From NCBI GenBank assembly GCA_963744575.1, contig CAVUUF010000017.1, forward strand, positions 1 to 64,000: a stretch of DNA of 64,000 nucleotides, given 5' to 3'. Below, one piece after another: positions 44,558 to 53,025 of this stretch. Source of the stretch: Palsa-504 sp963744575 (GTDB lineage: Bacteria; Actinomycetota; Actinomycetes; Streptosporangiales; Streptosporangiaceae). Position 1 is the stretch's first letter. Each line of letters opens with the position of its first letter. Position numbers and translations under genes: made by a program. The notes below the pieces were generated by a model. That model was not told the DNA's origin, ran no database searches, and saw only the letters and a list, made by a program, of their open reading frames with translations.

Positions 44558-45637
44558 ATGAGATCTGGTAATGGTGGTCTGCGAGTGGTGAGCCCGGTCC
44601 CGCGGGAGGTTTGGGAGTCGCTGCTGCGCTCTGATGAGGGGGCGGCGGTGACGCAGTCGCTGGCGTGGCGGGATGCGGTGTTCGCCAGTGGCCGGTACCG
44701 AGATGTGAGCTTGCTGTATGAGTTCGGGTCCGGGCGGCAGGTGGTGCTGCCGCTGGCCCGGCGGCGAGGGCAGCCGCCGCAGGCGGCGGTGGTGGCGTCG
44801 TGGCCGGGGGAATGGAGCGTGGGCGGGCCGATCTGCCCGGACGGCCGGGTCAGCCCGGCGGAGGCGGCGGCGGTGCTGGCCGATGTGGCGCGGCGAGGGA
44901 CGCTGGAGGCGCATGTCACGCTGCGGCACAACGCCGACCGGGCTTGGCTGGAGGCGGCCGGGCGGTTCGAGGTGGCCCGGTACGGCTGTTATGTGCTGGA
45001 CCTTGACGGCGGCTTTGATCACGTCTGGCAGCACAAGTTCCGCGGCACCGCCCGGACGGCGGTGCGCAAGGCCGAGCGGTCCGGCCTGGATGTTGAGGTG
45101 GACCGGTCCGGCCGACTGATCGAGGTGGTGCATGAGCTGTATGAAAGGTCGGTCCGGGCGCGGGCGGCCCGGCTAGGCGAGCCGACCTGGCTGACCCGCG
45201 CGCGGATGAGCCGGATCGCGCTGACGACCTCGCTGCCGCAGATGAAGCTGGTCGCGGAGCATTTCGGGAAGGACTGCGCCACCTGGGTGGCGCGGTCGAA
45301 GGGCGAGCCCGTGGCCGCCCTGATCATGTTGCGGTTCGGAATGTTCATGCACTTCTGGCGGGTGGCCGAGGACGGGGTACTCGCCCACCCGGTGCGGGCC
45401 ACCGAGCTCTTGCACCGCCTCAATATCGAGGAGGCCTGCCGGGATGGGTACCGGTTCTACAACATGGGCGGGGCCCCGGAGGGATCCTCGCTTGCCCGGT
45501 ACAAGGAGAAGCTCGGGGCGAGCTTGTATTTCACCCATGAGCTGTCGCTGACGCGCCCGCCGCTGCGTGCTGCCCGGACGGCCCGGCGGTTCTCCGAGGA
45601 CCTGGCCAAGAAGACGCTCCGGATCCACGACATGTGA
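44558..45637 (+). CDS. FemAB/BioF2-like GNAT acyltransferase
   Basis: 359 residues from the ATG at 44558 with GTGAGGA upstream. The fold pattern of Acetyltransf_6/FemAB proteins is seen: YVLDLDGGFDHVWQHKFRGT, ARTAVRKAERSGLDVEV, LYERSVRARAARLG, VAALIMLRFGMFMHFWRVAE, and a C-terminal FYNMGGAPEGSSLARYKEKL. Such enzymes attach an amino acid or acyl group to a cell-surface amino sugar or peptide. It is the only plus-strand gene of the cluster. Confidence 0.8.
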   Translation: MRSGNGGLRVVSPVPREVWESLLRSDEGAAVTQSLAWRDAVFASGRYRDVSLLYEFGSGRQVVLPLARRRGQPPQAAVVASWPGEWSVGGPICPDGRVSPAEAAAVLADVARRGTLEAHVTLRHNADRAWLEAAGRFEVARYGCYVLDLDGGFDHVWQHKFRGTARTAVRKAERSGLDVEVDRSGRLIEVVHELYERSVRARAARLGEPTWLTRARMSRIALTTSLPQMKLVAEHFGKDCATWVARSKGEPVAALIMLRFGMFMHFWRVAEDGVLAHPVRATELLHRLNIEEACRDGYRFYNMGGAPEGSSLARYKEKLGASLYFTHELSLTRPPLRAARTARRFSEDLAKKTLRIHDM

Positions 45638-45838
45638 GACCAGCAGGTCGTATCTCATGCCAGGAGTCACGGTGGGTCGTGTACCGGGAGGCCGAGGATG
45701 GCTGACGATGACGGACGCCTCTACCACGGCGGACGAGCAGAAGCCGTGCGACACCGAGGCCAGATGGCCCGGCTGACCGTGCGGATGGAGTAGGACCTCG
45801 CAGCTCTGACTATCAGTGCAGCGTCGCCCCCATTGAGG
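45638..45838. other. Short convergent gap
   Basis: No family pattern. A 31-codon plus-strand frame at 45700-45795 (MADDDGRLYHGGRAEA) has GGGAGGCCGAGG just before its ATG and could be a small peptide gene, but nothing else supports it. Confidence 0.25.
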
Positions 45839-47662
45839 TCACTGGGCCTCCAGGACCGTGGCCGGGATATCTGCCAGCGCGGCGATGAGACGGGCGTTGT
45901 CGGCCGGATGGCGGACTGCTAGACGGAGCCGGGGGCGCCGGTCAGGGAAGCGGTCGGTGACGTCCTTGATTTCGATCCGCTCGGTGCGGAGCAGCGAGTG
46001 CCTGATCCTGGATCCCAGCTTCGGGTCGGCGTCGTCCAGTCGGGCAACCAGGAAGTTCCCCCCGCTTGGGTACACCTCGCCGATGAGCGGCAGGCCCAGC
46101 AGCTGCGCCCGGAACTCGTCCCGGTCCCGGGCAGTCGCGGTGAGGGATGCCTTGTACGCCGGGACGAACTTGAGGAGCATCTCCAGGAAGAACTCAGCCT
46201 CGGCCGACAGGTTCCAGATCGGAAGCTCCGCACCGATGTCCTGGATTACCTGGGAGTCGCAGCTGTACAGGTAGCCGAGTCGCAGTCCATGGACGCCCAG
46301 CGACTTGCTGAGGCTGCCCAGCACCACCACGTTGGGTAGCGGCTCCTCCTCGAGCATGTCGATGATGGATGGCTCCCCGCTGAACGGGAGAAAAGACTCG
46401 TCTACCAGGAACAGCGTGCCAGGTATACGGCGGGCGAGGGCGTAGATGTCCTTGGTCGGTATCGTGGTGCCGGTCGCGCTGTTCGGGTTCACGAGGACCA
46501 CGAGACCGTGCTCCCGGGCGAGGGATTCGACGCATCCCCAGTCGATACCCGGGGAGTCCGCGTACCGGGTGGCCGGCGGCCAGGCACGGTCGTACTCGCC
46601 GAATGTGGGAGCAGGTATCGCAGCGTTCCTCCCGCCGAGCACCCTGGGCAGGAACGGGAACGCCTGCGAGGCGCCATGCAGCACCTGGAGGCGGCGTGGA
46701 TCGCAGAGCAGGAAATAGCTGAGCTTCTCGTTGAGTATTGCCTGCCGGGAGCCGTAGTTGGTGACGAGGTCCGGCAGGGCGTGCCGCATTGCTGCGAGCA
46801 TGGCACCCGGAGGGAAGTAGGCGTTCTTCATGAGGGAGAAGTCGAGCAATCCCGGGAAGTTCCAGTGCCCGCCAAACGATCTGGTCAGGATGCCCGGACG
46901 GGCAGCCGGCATGAACTCGAAGCGGGCGGCGGCCAGGTCGCTGGGAGTGTCTACCTCTATCCACTGCTCGCCGGTAACCAGCTCCGCACTGATCCGGTGC
47001 TCGGCGATGTTGGTGAGCATCCCGAGAACCATCTCGTAGTAACAGGAGGGGTCGATCTCTGCGTATGCCTTAAGCAGTGGTCGCAGGGTATCCCGGGCGA
47101 AGTCTGCCGCGAAGCGGTAGATGTTGAGCGTCTTGAACGTGCCGTCATAGGCGAAGTCGGCGTCCTGCATGCTGGTCGGGTGCAGCGCGGTGATGAAGCC
47201 GCCCCGTACCTCCACTACGGTGCCATCCATGCCGGTGCGGTAGCGGTCGAGGAGGGCGGCGTTACGAGCCGGGCTGCTGACCAGCCTAGCAAGGATACTA
47301 GTATCGAAGATCAGGTCGCATTCGATGAGGAGTACGTCCCTGTCGAACGCCAGCTCGCTCAGTGCGAGCGACAGCGAGATCACGTTGTTTGTCTCTGCGA
47401 ACCGCGAGTTGTACACGAATCTAAGGTCGGCGTCCGGATAGCCGGCGCGCAGGAACTCTTCTATGTCTGGCGCCCGGTACCCGGTGACGATGGTCGCCCG
47501 GCGAACGCCTACCTGGCCGAGGGCATCCATGATCCGCCCGAGGATGGTCGTCTCGCCGACAGGAAGCAGTGCCTTGTGCACCCTGTCTGACAGGGGGCGC
47601 ATTCGCCGCCCGAAGCCGGCCGTGAGGATGACCGCCTGCAACTCTGGGCCTGTCGTTGTCAT
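45839..47662 (-). CDS. Fusion of nucleotidyltransferase and class I aminotransferase
   Basis: 607 residues with AGAAGGA before the ATG. Residues 1-240 form an NTP-transferase domain: AVILTAGFGRRMRPLSDRVH (nucleotide loop), LLIECDLIFD. Residues from about 255 form a fold-type I aminotransferase/decarboxylase of the HisC/CobD group: LVNPNSATGT, TLFLVDESFLPF, and the PLP lysine in LGSLSKSLGVHGLRLGY. PntC, the AEP cytidylyltransferase, belongs to the same NTP-transferase fold and can be fused to a transaminase, so a phosphonate-activating role is possible. Confidence 0.82.
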   Translation of the reverse strand: MTTTGPELQAVILTAGFGRRMRPLSDRVHKALLPVGETTILGRIMDALGQVGVRRATIVTGYRAPDIEEFLRAGYPDADLRFVYNSRFAETNNVISLSLALSELAFDRDVLLIECDLIFDTSILARLVSSPARNAALLDRYRTGMDGTVVEVRGGFITALHPTSMQDADFAYDGTFKTLNIYRFAADFARDTLRPLLKAYAEIDPSCYYEMVLGMLTNIAEHRISAELVTGEQWIEVDTPSDLAAARFEFMPAARPGILTRSFGGHWNFPGLLDFSLMKNAYFPPGAMLAAMRHALPDLVTNYGSRQAILNEKLSYFLLCDPRRLQVLHGASQAFPFLPRVLGGRNAAIPAPTFGEYDRAWPPATRYADSPGIDWGCVESLAREHGLVVLVNPNSATGTTIPTKDIYALARRIPGTLFLVDESFLPFSGEPSIIDMLEEEPLPNVVVLGSLSKSLGVHGLRLGYLYSCDSQVIQDIGAELPIWNLSAEAEFFLEMLLKFVPAYKASLTATARDRDEFRAQLLGLPLIGEVYPSGGNFLVARLDDADPKLGSRIRHSLLRTERIEIKDVTDRFPDRRPRLRLAVRHPADNARLIAALADIPATVLEAQ

Positions 47663-47686
47663 AGATGCGTTCCTTCTCTTGGTACT

Positions 47687-47698
47687 GGTTACATAACC
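47687..47698. promoter_or_regulatory. Palindrome upstream of the fusion gene
   Basis: GGTTACATAACC is a perfect dyad with a two-base centre, 25 bases upstream of the fusion-gene start. It may be an operator or part of the promoter. Confidence 0.3.
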
Positions 47699-47700
47699 GG

Positions 47701-48027
47701 CTATGAGCGGTGGACACGCCGCGCAACCCGCGCGCGTTTCCCCTCGCCTGTGGTCATATCTGCACTCACGGTGGTTGAACCGGGACCAACCGACGCGGCT
47801 TCCCGACCTTGGCGGACGACGGCGTCAATGTCCGCATGCTCGGTGAAGACGCGATCGACCAGGTCCCCGTCCGCGATGTCACCCTCGTAGAAGGGCCGGC
47901 CCGCAGCGAACTCCCGTCTGCCTGTTACCAGATTGTCCAGGACCAGCGGTCTGATCCCTGCGTCGGAACACGCCGAAGCGATCGTGCTGCCGATGTAGCC
48001 GGCGCCGCCGGCGACAAGCACCTTCAA
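47701..48027 (-). pseudogene. Truncated NAD-dependent sugar epimerase (GalE-like)
   Basis: From a TTG at 48027 with AGGAGG upstream, the N-terminal Rossmann part is clear: KVLVAGGAGYIGSTIASACS, LVLDNLVTGRREF, FYEGDIADGDLVDRVF and DIDAVV. After residue 70 the sequence becomes unrelated (RQGREAASVG) and stops at 47701. Full-length epimerases are about 320 residues and need the YxxxK that is missing here. Confidence 0.8.
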
Positions 48028-48289
48028 ATGCCCGTTCCTCCTAGTCGCTACCTGCCCGGTCAGCTCGGGCCTGGGCCAAAGGCTACCCGTGTCCGCGCTG
48101 CGGACCGCCTGGAACCGATCGACACCATATTCAGATTGCAGACGGTGATTGCTCGTAATTGATTGATTCTGTGATAACTGGTCGAATGGCCCGGTCACCG
48201 TGCAGCCGGGCTAGCCCGTCCGGTGCGCCGGCGCGTGCCGCCCGGCGCAAGGCGGTAGCAATTTAATACCAGCCCGCTCGCCAGCAACG

Positions 48290-49033
48290 TTAGTTCGAGG
48301 TACCCCCGGCCGCAGAGGGTGGAGACGTGTTGGGCGCCGACGAGGACGGCGCAGGCTGCGCTCGACACCCCGGGGCGGAAGAACGCCGCCCATCCTTTAA
48401 GCAGCGGATTGATCCGTGCCAGCAGGACGTCCAGCGGCCGGTTCGTATCGACCCGACGGCACCACATCCTGACCTTCGCCATGGCGGCGCGCAGCGCCTT
48501 CCTGGACGGGTAGGTATAGACGTAGTGCTGGTTCGTGCCCCGCTTAGGGTGACGACGGTTTTTAACTTGGGTGTGTCGGGGGTTCGTGCTGGCCGTTTCT
48601 TGCGTGGCCTGGGTGTTCTGGGGGGTTGCGGGGGGATGGTCAGGGTGAGTCCGGCTGCGGCGGCGTAGTCGCGCAGGTCCTCCAGCGCCCAGCCGGGCGG
48701 CAGCGGCTCGACTCCCGCTCGTCGTGCGGCGGTTTCCCGGCGGGCGAGGTAGTCGCGGTGCGCGGCTTCGTAACGGCGCCGCAGCGCGCCGTCGGCCAGC
48801 CGCGCGGTCATGTCCCGCATCACCCCGGCGGCCTCCAGCTTGCTGACCGCGGCGGCCGCCCGCGGGCAGGTCAGGTAGTACAGGGTGGGAAACGGGCTGC
48901 CGTCGGGCAGCCTCGGCGCGGTCTCGGCGACGTCGGGCAGCCCGCACGGGCACCGGTGGGCGACGGCGAGCAGCCCGCGCGGCGCGCGGCCGAGCTGGGC
49001 GGCGATGGCCGCCTCATCCCGTGCGGCTATCAC
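48290..49033 (-). pseudogene. Chimeric DUF501 gene, copy 2
   Basis: The first 110 or so residues are the DUF501 protein almost exactly as in copy 1. After LPPG the sequence becomes WALEDLRDYAAAAGLTLTIP and a Pro/Arg-rich stretch, then enters maturase DNA in the wrong frame and stops at 48290. It therefore lacks the C-terminal third of DUF501 and probably has no function. Confidence 0.75.
48337..48562 (-). pseudogene. Fragment of a group II intron reverse transcriptase/maturase
   Basis: In one minus-strand frame it reads RRHPKRGTNQHYVYTYPSRK, LRAAMAKVRMWCRRVDTNRP and LARINPLLKGWAAFFRPGVS, which is the maturase (domain X/GIIM) region of group II intron proteins (KRGT..YVYTyPSkKA...INPvLrGWxxYFR). 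The reverse-transcriptase domain, the end of the protein and recognisable intron RNA domains are absent. It abuts the end of the duplicated eno block. Confidence 0.75.
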
Positions 49034-49428
49034 TTCGCCGGGCTCGCTTCGGCCTGCTGGACCGATTGCCACACCTTGTCATACCACGGAGCCGGCCCCG
49101 GTTTGGCCGACGCGGCGGTGCCGGCCGCGGACGGGCCGCCCGCCACGATGTAGCACTGCGTGCCCGGGAAGCACATGTCGAGTTCCTGCCGGGCCAGCTG
49201 CTCGATGTAGGCGGGACTGGACAGCCTGGCCTGCTCCGCCTCCAGGCTCTTGACCTGGGCCAGCATGGCCTGCTGCTGCGCCACCAGCGAATCGATCTGC
49301 TGGCGCTGGGTCACGTACTCGCGTACCGGGTACGCCAGGCTCAGCGCGATCGCGCAGATCACCACCGCAAGCACCGCCGCCCGGCCGGTCAGCCGGGTGG
49401 ACCGGGGGGCCGCGGCGGGCGGGGCCAT
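49030..49428 (-). CDS. Septum formation initiator (FtsB/DivIC-like), copy 2
   Basis: 132 residues, intact, differing from copy 1 at only two positions that I can see (YPVREYVT versus YPIREYVT, and AASAKPG versus AASPKPG). The membrane helix, coiled coil and RQELDMCFPGT motif are conserved. Two active copies of a divisome protein would be unusual; whether this one is expressed depends on a promoter upstream of the duplicated enolase. Confidence 0.85.
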   Translation of the reverse strand: MAPPAAAPRSTRLTGRAAVLAVVICAIALSLAYPVREYVTQRQQIDSLVAQQQAMLAQVKSLEAEQARLSSPAYIEQLARQELDMCFPGTQCYIVAGGPSAAGTAASAKPGPAPWYDKVWQSVQQAEASPAK

Positions 49429-50720
49429 CAGCCCTGGCTGGCCCGGGCCGCGAAGCGGGGATACGCGCCCGCGCCGGCGTAGGCCGCCGCGTCGCCGAGC
49501 AGTTCCTCGATCCGCAGCAGCTGGTTGTACTTGGCCACCCGCTCGCCGCGGGCGGGCGCGCCGGTCTTGATCTGGCCGCAGTCGGTGCCGACGGCCAGAT
49601 CCGAGATGGTGGTGTCATCGGTCTCGCCGGAGCGGTGGCTGATCACGCAGCTGAACCCGGCCCGGTGGGCCAGGCTCACCGCGTCCAGGGTCTCGGTCAC
49701 CGAGCCGATCTGGTTCAGCTTGACCAGCAGCGAGTTCGCCGAGCGCTCGGCGATGCCGCGGGCCAGCCGCTCCGGGTTGGTGACGAACAGGTCATCGCCG
49801 ACCACCTGGACCCGCTCCCCGATACTCGCCGTGAGCTGCTGCCAGCCCGGCCAGTCCTCCTCGGCCAGCGGGTCCTCCAGCGACACCAGCGGGTAGGCGC
49901 CGACCCATTCCGCGTAGATGGCGGCCATCTCCGCGGAGGTCCGCGGCTTCCCCTCGAAGTTGTAGGCGCCGTCGGCATAGAACTCCGACGCGGCCGCGTC
50001 GATCGCCAGCGCGACGTCCCGGCCGGGGGTGAACCCGGCCTTGCCGATCGCCTCGACGATCAGGTCCAGCGCCGCCCGGTTGTGCTCCAGGTCGGGCGCG
50101 AAGCCGCCCTCGTCGCCGATGCCGGTGGACAGGCCGCGCTGCCTGACCACCGACTTCAGCGCGTGGTAGACCTCGGCCCCCCAGCGCAGCGCCTCGGCGA
50201 AGGTCGCCGCGCCGGCCGGGGTGATCATGAACTCCTGGATGTCCACGTTGTTGTCCGCGTGCGCGCCGCCGTTCAGGATGTTCATCATCGGGACCGGCAG
50301 CACGTGCGCGTTCGGGCCGCCCAGGTAGCGGAACAGCGGCAGGCCGCTGGACTGCGCGGCGGCGCGGGCGACGGCCATGCTGACGCCGACGATGGCGTTC
50401 GCGCCCAGCCTCGACTTGCCCGGCGTGCGGTCCAGGTCGATCAGCGCCTGGTCGACCAGCCGCTGGTCGTCGGCCTGGTGGCCGAGCAGTTCCGGCTGGA
50501 TCTCGTCGATGACGGCGCAGACCGCCCGGGTTACCCCCTTGCCGCCGTATTCCGAGCCGCCGTCCCGCAGCTCGACCGCCTCGAACGCGCCGGTCGAGGC
50601 GCCGCTCGGCACGCCCGCCGTGGCGACGGTCCCGTCGTCCAGCGCCACCTCGACCTCGAGGGTCGGGTTACCGCGGGAATCCAGGATCTGCCTGGCATGG
50701 ATCGCATCTATCGAAACCAC
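49428..50720 (-). CDS. eno: Enolase, copy 2
   Basis: 430 residues, identical in sequence to copy 1, including all catalytic residues (GDEGGFAPD, LLVKLNQIG). The matching region extends about 115 bases upstream of the GTG, so the native ribosome site and perhaps part of the promoter came along. It gives the organism two identical enolases about 23.6 kb apart in the same orientation. Confidence 0.93.
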   Translation of the reverse strand: MVSIDAIHARQILDSRGNPTLEVEVALDDGTVATAGVPSGASTGAFEAVELRDGGSEYGGKGVTRAVCAVIDEIQPELLGHQADDQRLVDQALIDLDRTPGKSRLGANAIVGVSMAVARAAAQSSGLPLFRYLGGPNAHVLPVPMMNILNGGAHADNNVDIQEFMITPAGAATFAEALRWGAEVYHALKSVVRQRGLSTGIGDEGGFAPDLEHNRAALDLIVEAIGKAGFTPGRDVALAIDAAASEFYADGAYNFEGKPRTSAEMAAIYAEWVGAYPLVSLEDPLAEEDWPGWQQLTASIGERVQVVGDDLFVTNPERLARGIAERSANSLLVKLNQIGSVTETLDAVSLAHRAGFSCVISHRSGETDDTTISDLAVGTDCGQIKTGAPARGERVAKYNQLLRIEELLGDAAAYAGAGAYPRFAARASQG

Positions 50721-51229
50721 CGCCGGCTCCTTGCCTGTCCTCGAATCGCGCCCGTACGGGCCAGGCGCAAGCCCGCCCACAGCGAGCCTAGTAGAGCGGC
50801 GGCACTTCGGCGGCGCGGGCACGCCGGACCGGCGCGGAAAGGTTCGCCGACCGCGGGTACGCTCCGCTCGAAGATCGTATGACCGACAGGCGGTGACAAT
50901 AAGTGATACTGAACGTTCATAATGTAATTGTTGCGCTCGGTCGTAAACCACCCAGATGGGCCGCGCGTCTTAGTTTCGTTCCAATACTTCACCTACATTT
51001 TGGAACACGTTAACCCAGCGGTACGTTTGGGAGTACCGGTACCGACGGTACCGGGCTCCATCCCTGGGGAGGGGACTGTCTTGTCAGTCGAGGTCGGGCA
51101 AGCGCCCAAGTCAGTCGAGGCCGGGAACATGGTCAGGCATCGCGGAAGGGTGGAATGCGGCTGCGACGTGCACAGCGAAGCACACGCAGCCTTCAGCTAC
51201 CGTTAAGAGTCAGCCGGAGGGGTGGGCCG
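50721..51229. other. 500-bp regulatory gap upstream of the two-component genes
   Basis: The first 115 bases belong to the duplication. The rest is less GC-rich (for example AATAAGTGATACTGAACGTT around 50900-50920) and holds a 19-bp palindrome at 51036-51054. No coding frame is convincing. It probably contains the divergent promoters of eno copy 2 and the kinase-like gene. Confidence 0.5.
51036..51054. promoter_or_regulatory. 19-bp perfect palindrome
   Basis: CCGGTACCGACGGTACCGG has perfect 9-bp arms around one central A. It lies about 175 bases upstream of the kinase-like gene, in an otherwise non-coding region, and looks like a dimeric regulator operator. Confidence 0.5.
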
Positions 51230-52333
51230 GTGAGGCTCGTTATTGGCCACGACAACCGAAACCTATGCGAGGCACTCGCCGTCGCACTTGAAGCACGCGG
51301 TCATCAGGTGCCGGCGACCGCGACGACCACGGCGCTTGGGATTGCCGAGGTGGCCTGGCACCGGGTTGAGGCGTGCCTGCTCGACCCGTGCTCTCCTGCC
51401 GGCCAGGCGCATACTTTTCGCATCGCGGGAGAGGGAAATGCTGCGCAGAATCAGCGATCGGACTGCTTAGCACCGTGCTACTCGACCATGGGCGATCATT
51501 GCCGACGTCAAACGAGCACTGCAGGTTGTCCGACGCCCTTGCGGCGCGATGCAGTACGGCCAGATTGTGGTGAAGATGAGGGTCCGACGTGGGAGCGACG
51601 GCACCTGATAGCTGTGTCTGTGGGAATATCGGAGGGGAGTGGGGACCAAGTGGAGCGGGTCCATCAAGAGTGCCCGGGCATTCTTGACTATAACTTTGCG
51701 GATTTGTCGGAACAGAGGGAGGATTCCTTCACCGCAGCGCGCGCGTCGCTGCATGAGCTTTGTCATGACCTGATTGAACCGGCGGCCACCATCAGATGGC
51801 TGGTACGCGCCGCCACCGCCACCGAGTCAGGGCAAGACCTGCGGGGCCGGCTTGGCGCCATCGACGTCGCGGCCGCGCAGATCGCAGCGATCTGCGAGAA
51901 CGTTCTGGACTGGCCGCAGCGCGGCGCGTCGGCGCGCCTCGACGTGCTGGCCGGCGACACGGCGGCCAGCGCACAGATCCGGTACGCCGGGGTGATCGAC
52001 GTGATCTCCCAGCCCGTCACGGCACTGGCGCCGGCCGGCGACATGGTGCGGATCCTGGGTAACCTCCTGGCCAATGCGTGCCGGGCCGCCGGGCCGGGCG
52101 GCCGGGTCCGCATCCTGGTCGACGAGGCCGGCGCCCAGGCCCGGCTGGCAATAGCCGATTCAGGTAAGGGCCTCGGCCAGACGACGGTACCAGGCGGCCG
52201 GGCGGGCCTCGGGCTCGATATCGTCGGTGCGCTCACGCTGAAGTACGGCGGCAGCGTCCACCTCGGCGTCAGCGACCTCGGCGGCCTTGCGGTGACCGTG
52301 CTGCTGCCCGCGCAAGGGGGGGCGGCGAATTGA
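51230..52333 (+). CDS. Histidine kinase-like protein with N-terminal receiver-like remnant
   Basis: 367 residues from a GTG at 51230. The first 60 residues (VRLVIGHDNRNLCEALAVAL) resemble the start of a receiver domain, but the conserved DD pair is missing and the domain dissolves after about residue 65. The later part has an H-box (LHELCHDLIEPAATIRWLV), an N-box (ILGNLLANACRAAGP) and GHKL G-boxes (IADSGKGL, GRAGLGLDIVG). No membrane segment is seen, so it senses or relays inside the cell. The kinase could start internally. The stop overlaps the next gene by 4 bases. Confidence 0.7.
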   Translation: MRLVIGHDNRNLCEALAVALEARGHQVPATATTTALGIAEVAWHRVEACLLDPCSPAGQAHTFRIAGEGNAAQNQRSDCLAPCYSTMGDHCRRQTSTAGCPTPLRRDAVRPDCGEDEGPTWERRHLIAVSVGISEGSGDQVERVHQECPGILDYNFADLSEQREDSFTAARASLHELCHDLIEPAATIRWLVRAATATESGQDLRGRLGAIDVAAAQIAAICENVLDWPQRGASARLDVLAGDTAASAQIRYAGVIDVISQPVTALAPAGDMVRILGNLLANACRAAGPGGRVRILVDEAGAQARLAIADSGKGLGQTTVPGGRAGLGLDIVGALTLKYGGSVHLGVSDLGGLAVTVLLPAQGGAAN

Positions 52334-53025
52334 AGGTCGTGATCGCCGATGCGCACCGTATCTTCGCCGGCGCCCTTGAATCGCTCCTGCGCAGGGCGGG
52401 TCACGGGGTCGCCGGTTGCGTAGCCGGGCTCGATGACGCGGTGGAATTGAGCTTGCGCGAGCAGGCCGACGCCTGCGTGCTCGACCTCGGCCTGGCCGGA
52501 ACCTGCGAGCCGGGTACGCTGCAGGTGGCCATGGCTGGTTCGCCGCGGACCGCCTTCGTGGTACTTGCGGATTCGCCCGGCTCGGCCGGCTTCACAGGCA
52601 TTCTCGCCGCGGGAGTGCACGGGGCCGCGCTCAAGACCGACGATTTCGTCGAGGTCCTGCGGGTGCTCACCGCCGCGGCGAGCCGGCTGGCCCGCCGCGG
52701 CGGCGGAGGCGCGGTGCTCTCGCTGGCGGCCCAGGCCGCCCACCGGCCGATCCGGCACAGCCCGCGCTATCCGGCCCTTGACCATCTGCTGACCCCGCGC
52801 GAGCGCGAGGTACTGGCACGCCTGGTCCGGGGCGAGAGCACGACCAGTATGGCCAGGGCGATGGGCGTGCGGCTGTCCACGACCCGCACCCACGTCGACT
52901 CCGTGTTCATCAAGCTCGGGGTGCATTCGCGGCTGGAGGCCGTCGCCTACGCCGTCCGGGAGGGGATCGTCGACATACGTGGCGGCCTCGAGCCACCGGC
53001 GACGCCTGAGGCTCTCAGCGGGTAA
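52330..53025 (+). CDS. NarL/LuxR-type response regulator, first
   Basis: 231 residues from a TTG overlapping the kinase stop. The N-terminal receiver has DAHRIF and the phospho-acceptor region CVLDLGLAG. The usual receiver Lys is within AALKTDDF. The C-terminal LuxR HTH is LTPREREVLARLVRGESTTS, then RLSTTRTHVDSVFIKLGVHS. The tail ends in Pro/Ala-rich residues. Tight coupling to the kinase suggests they form one system. Confidence 0.85.
   Translation: MKVVIADAHRIFAGALESLLRRAGHGVAGCVAGLDDAVELSLREQADACVLDLGLAGTCEPGTLQVAMAGSPRTAFVVLADSPGSAGFTGILAAGVHGAALKTDDFVEVLRVLTAAASRLARRGGGGAVLSLAAQAAHRPIRHSPRYPALDHLLTPREREVLARLVRGESTTSMARAMGVRLSTTRTHVDSVFIKLGVHSRLEAVAYAVREGIVDIRGGLEPPATPEALSG

Larger units (their letters stand above)
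48696..50836. repeat. Segmental duplication, copy 2 (eno-divIC-DUF501 part)
   Basis: Matches 25128-27268. Copy-specific differences include CGGTTTGGCC versus GGGTTTGGGC in divIC and CGTACCGGG versus CGGATCGGG. These are scattered substitutions, so the second copy is not a simple assembly duplicate of the first. The enolase coding part is effectively identical. Confidence 0.9.

Noticed and set aside
51230..51470. A complete N-terminal receiver domain on the kinase
   Set aside because: The conserved Asp pair, the clear phospho-acceptor context and the second half of the fold are missing; it is at most a remnant.
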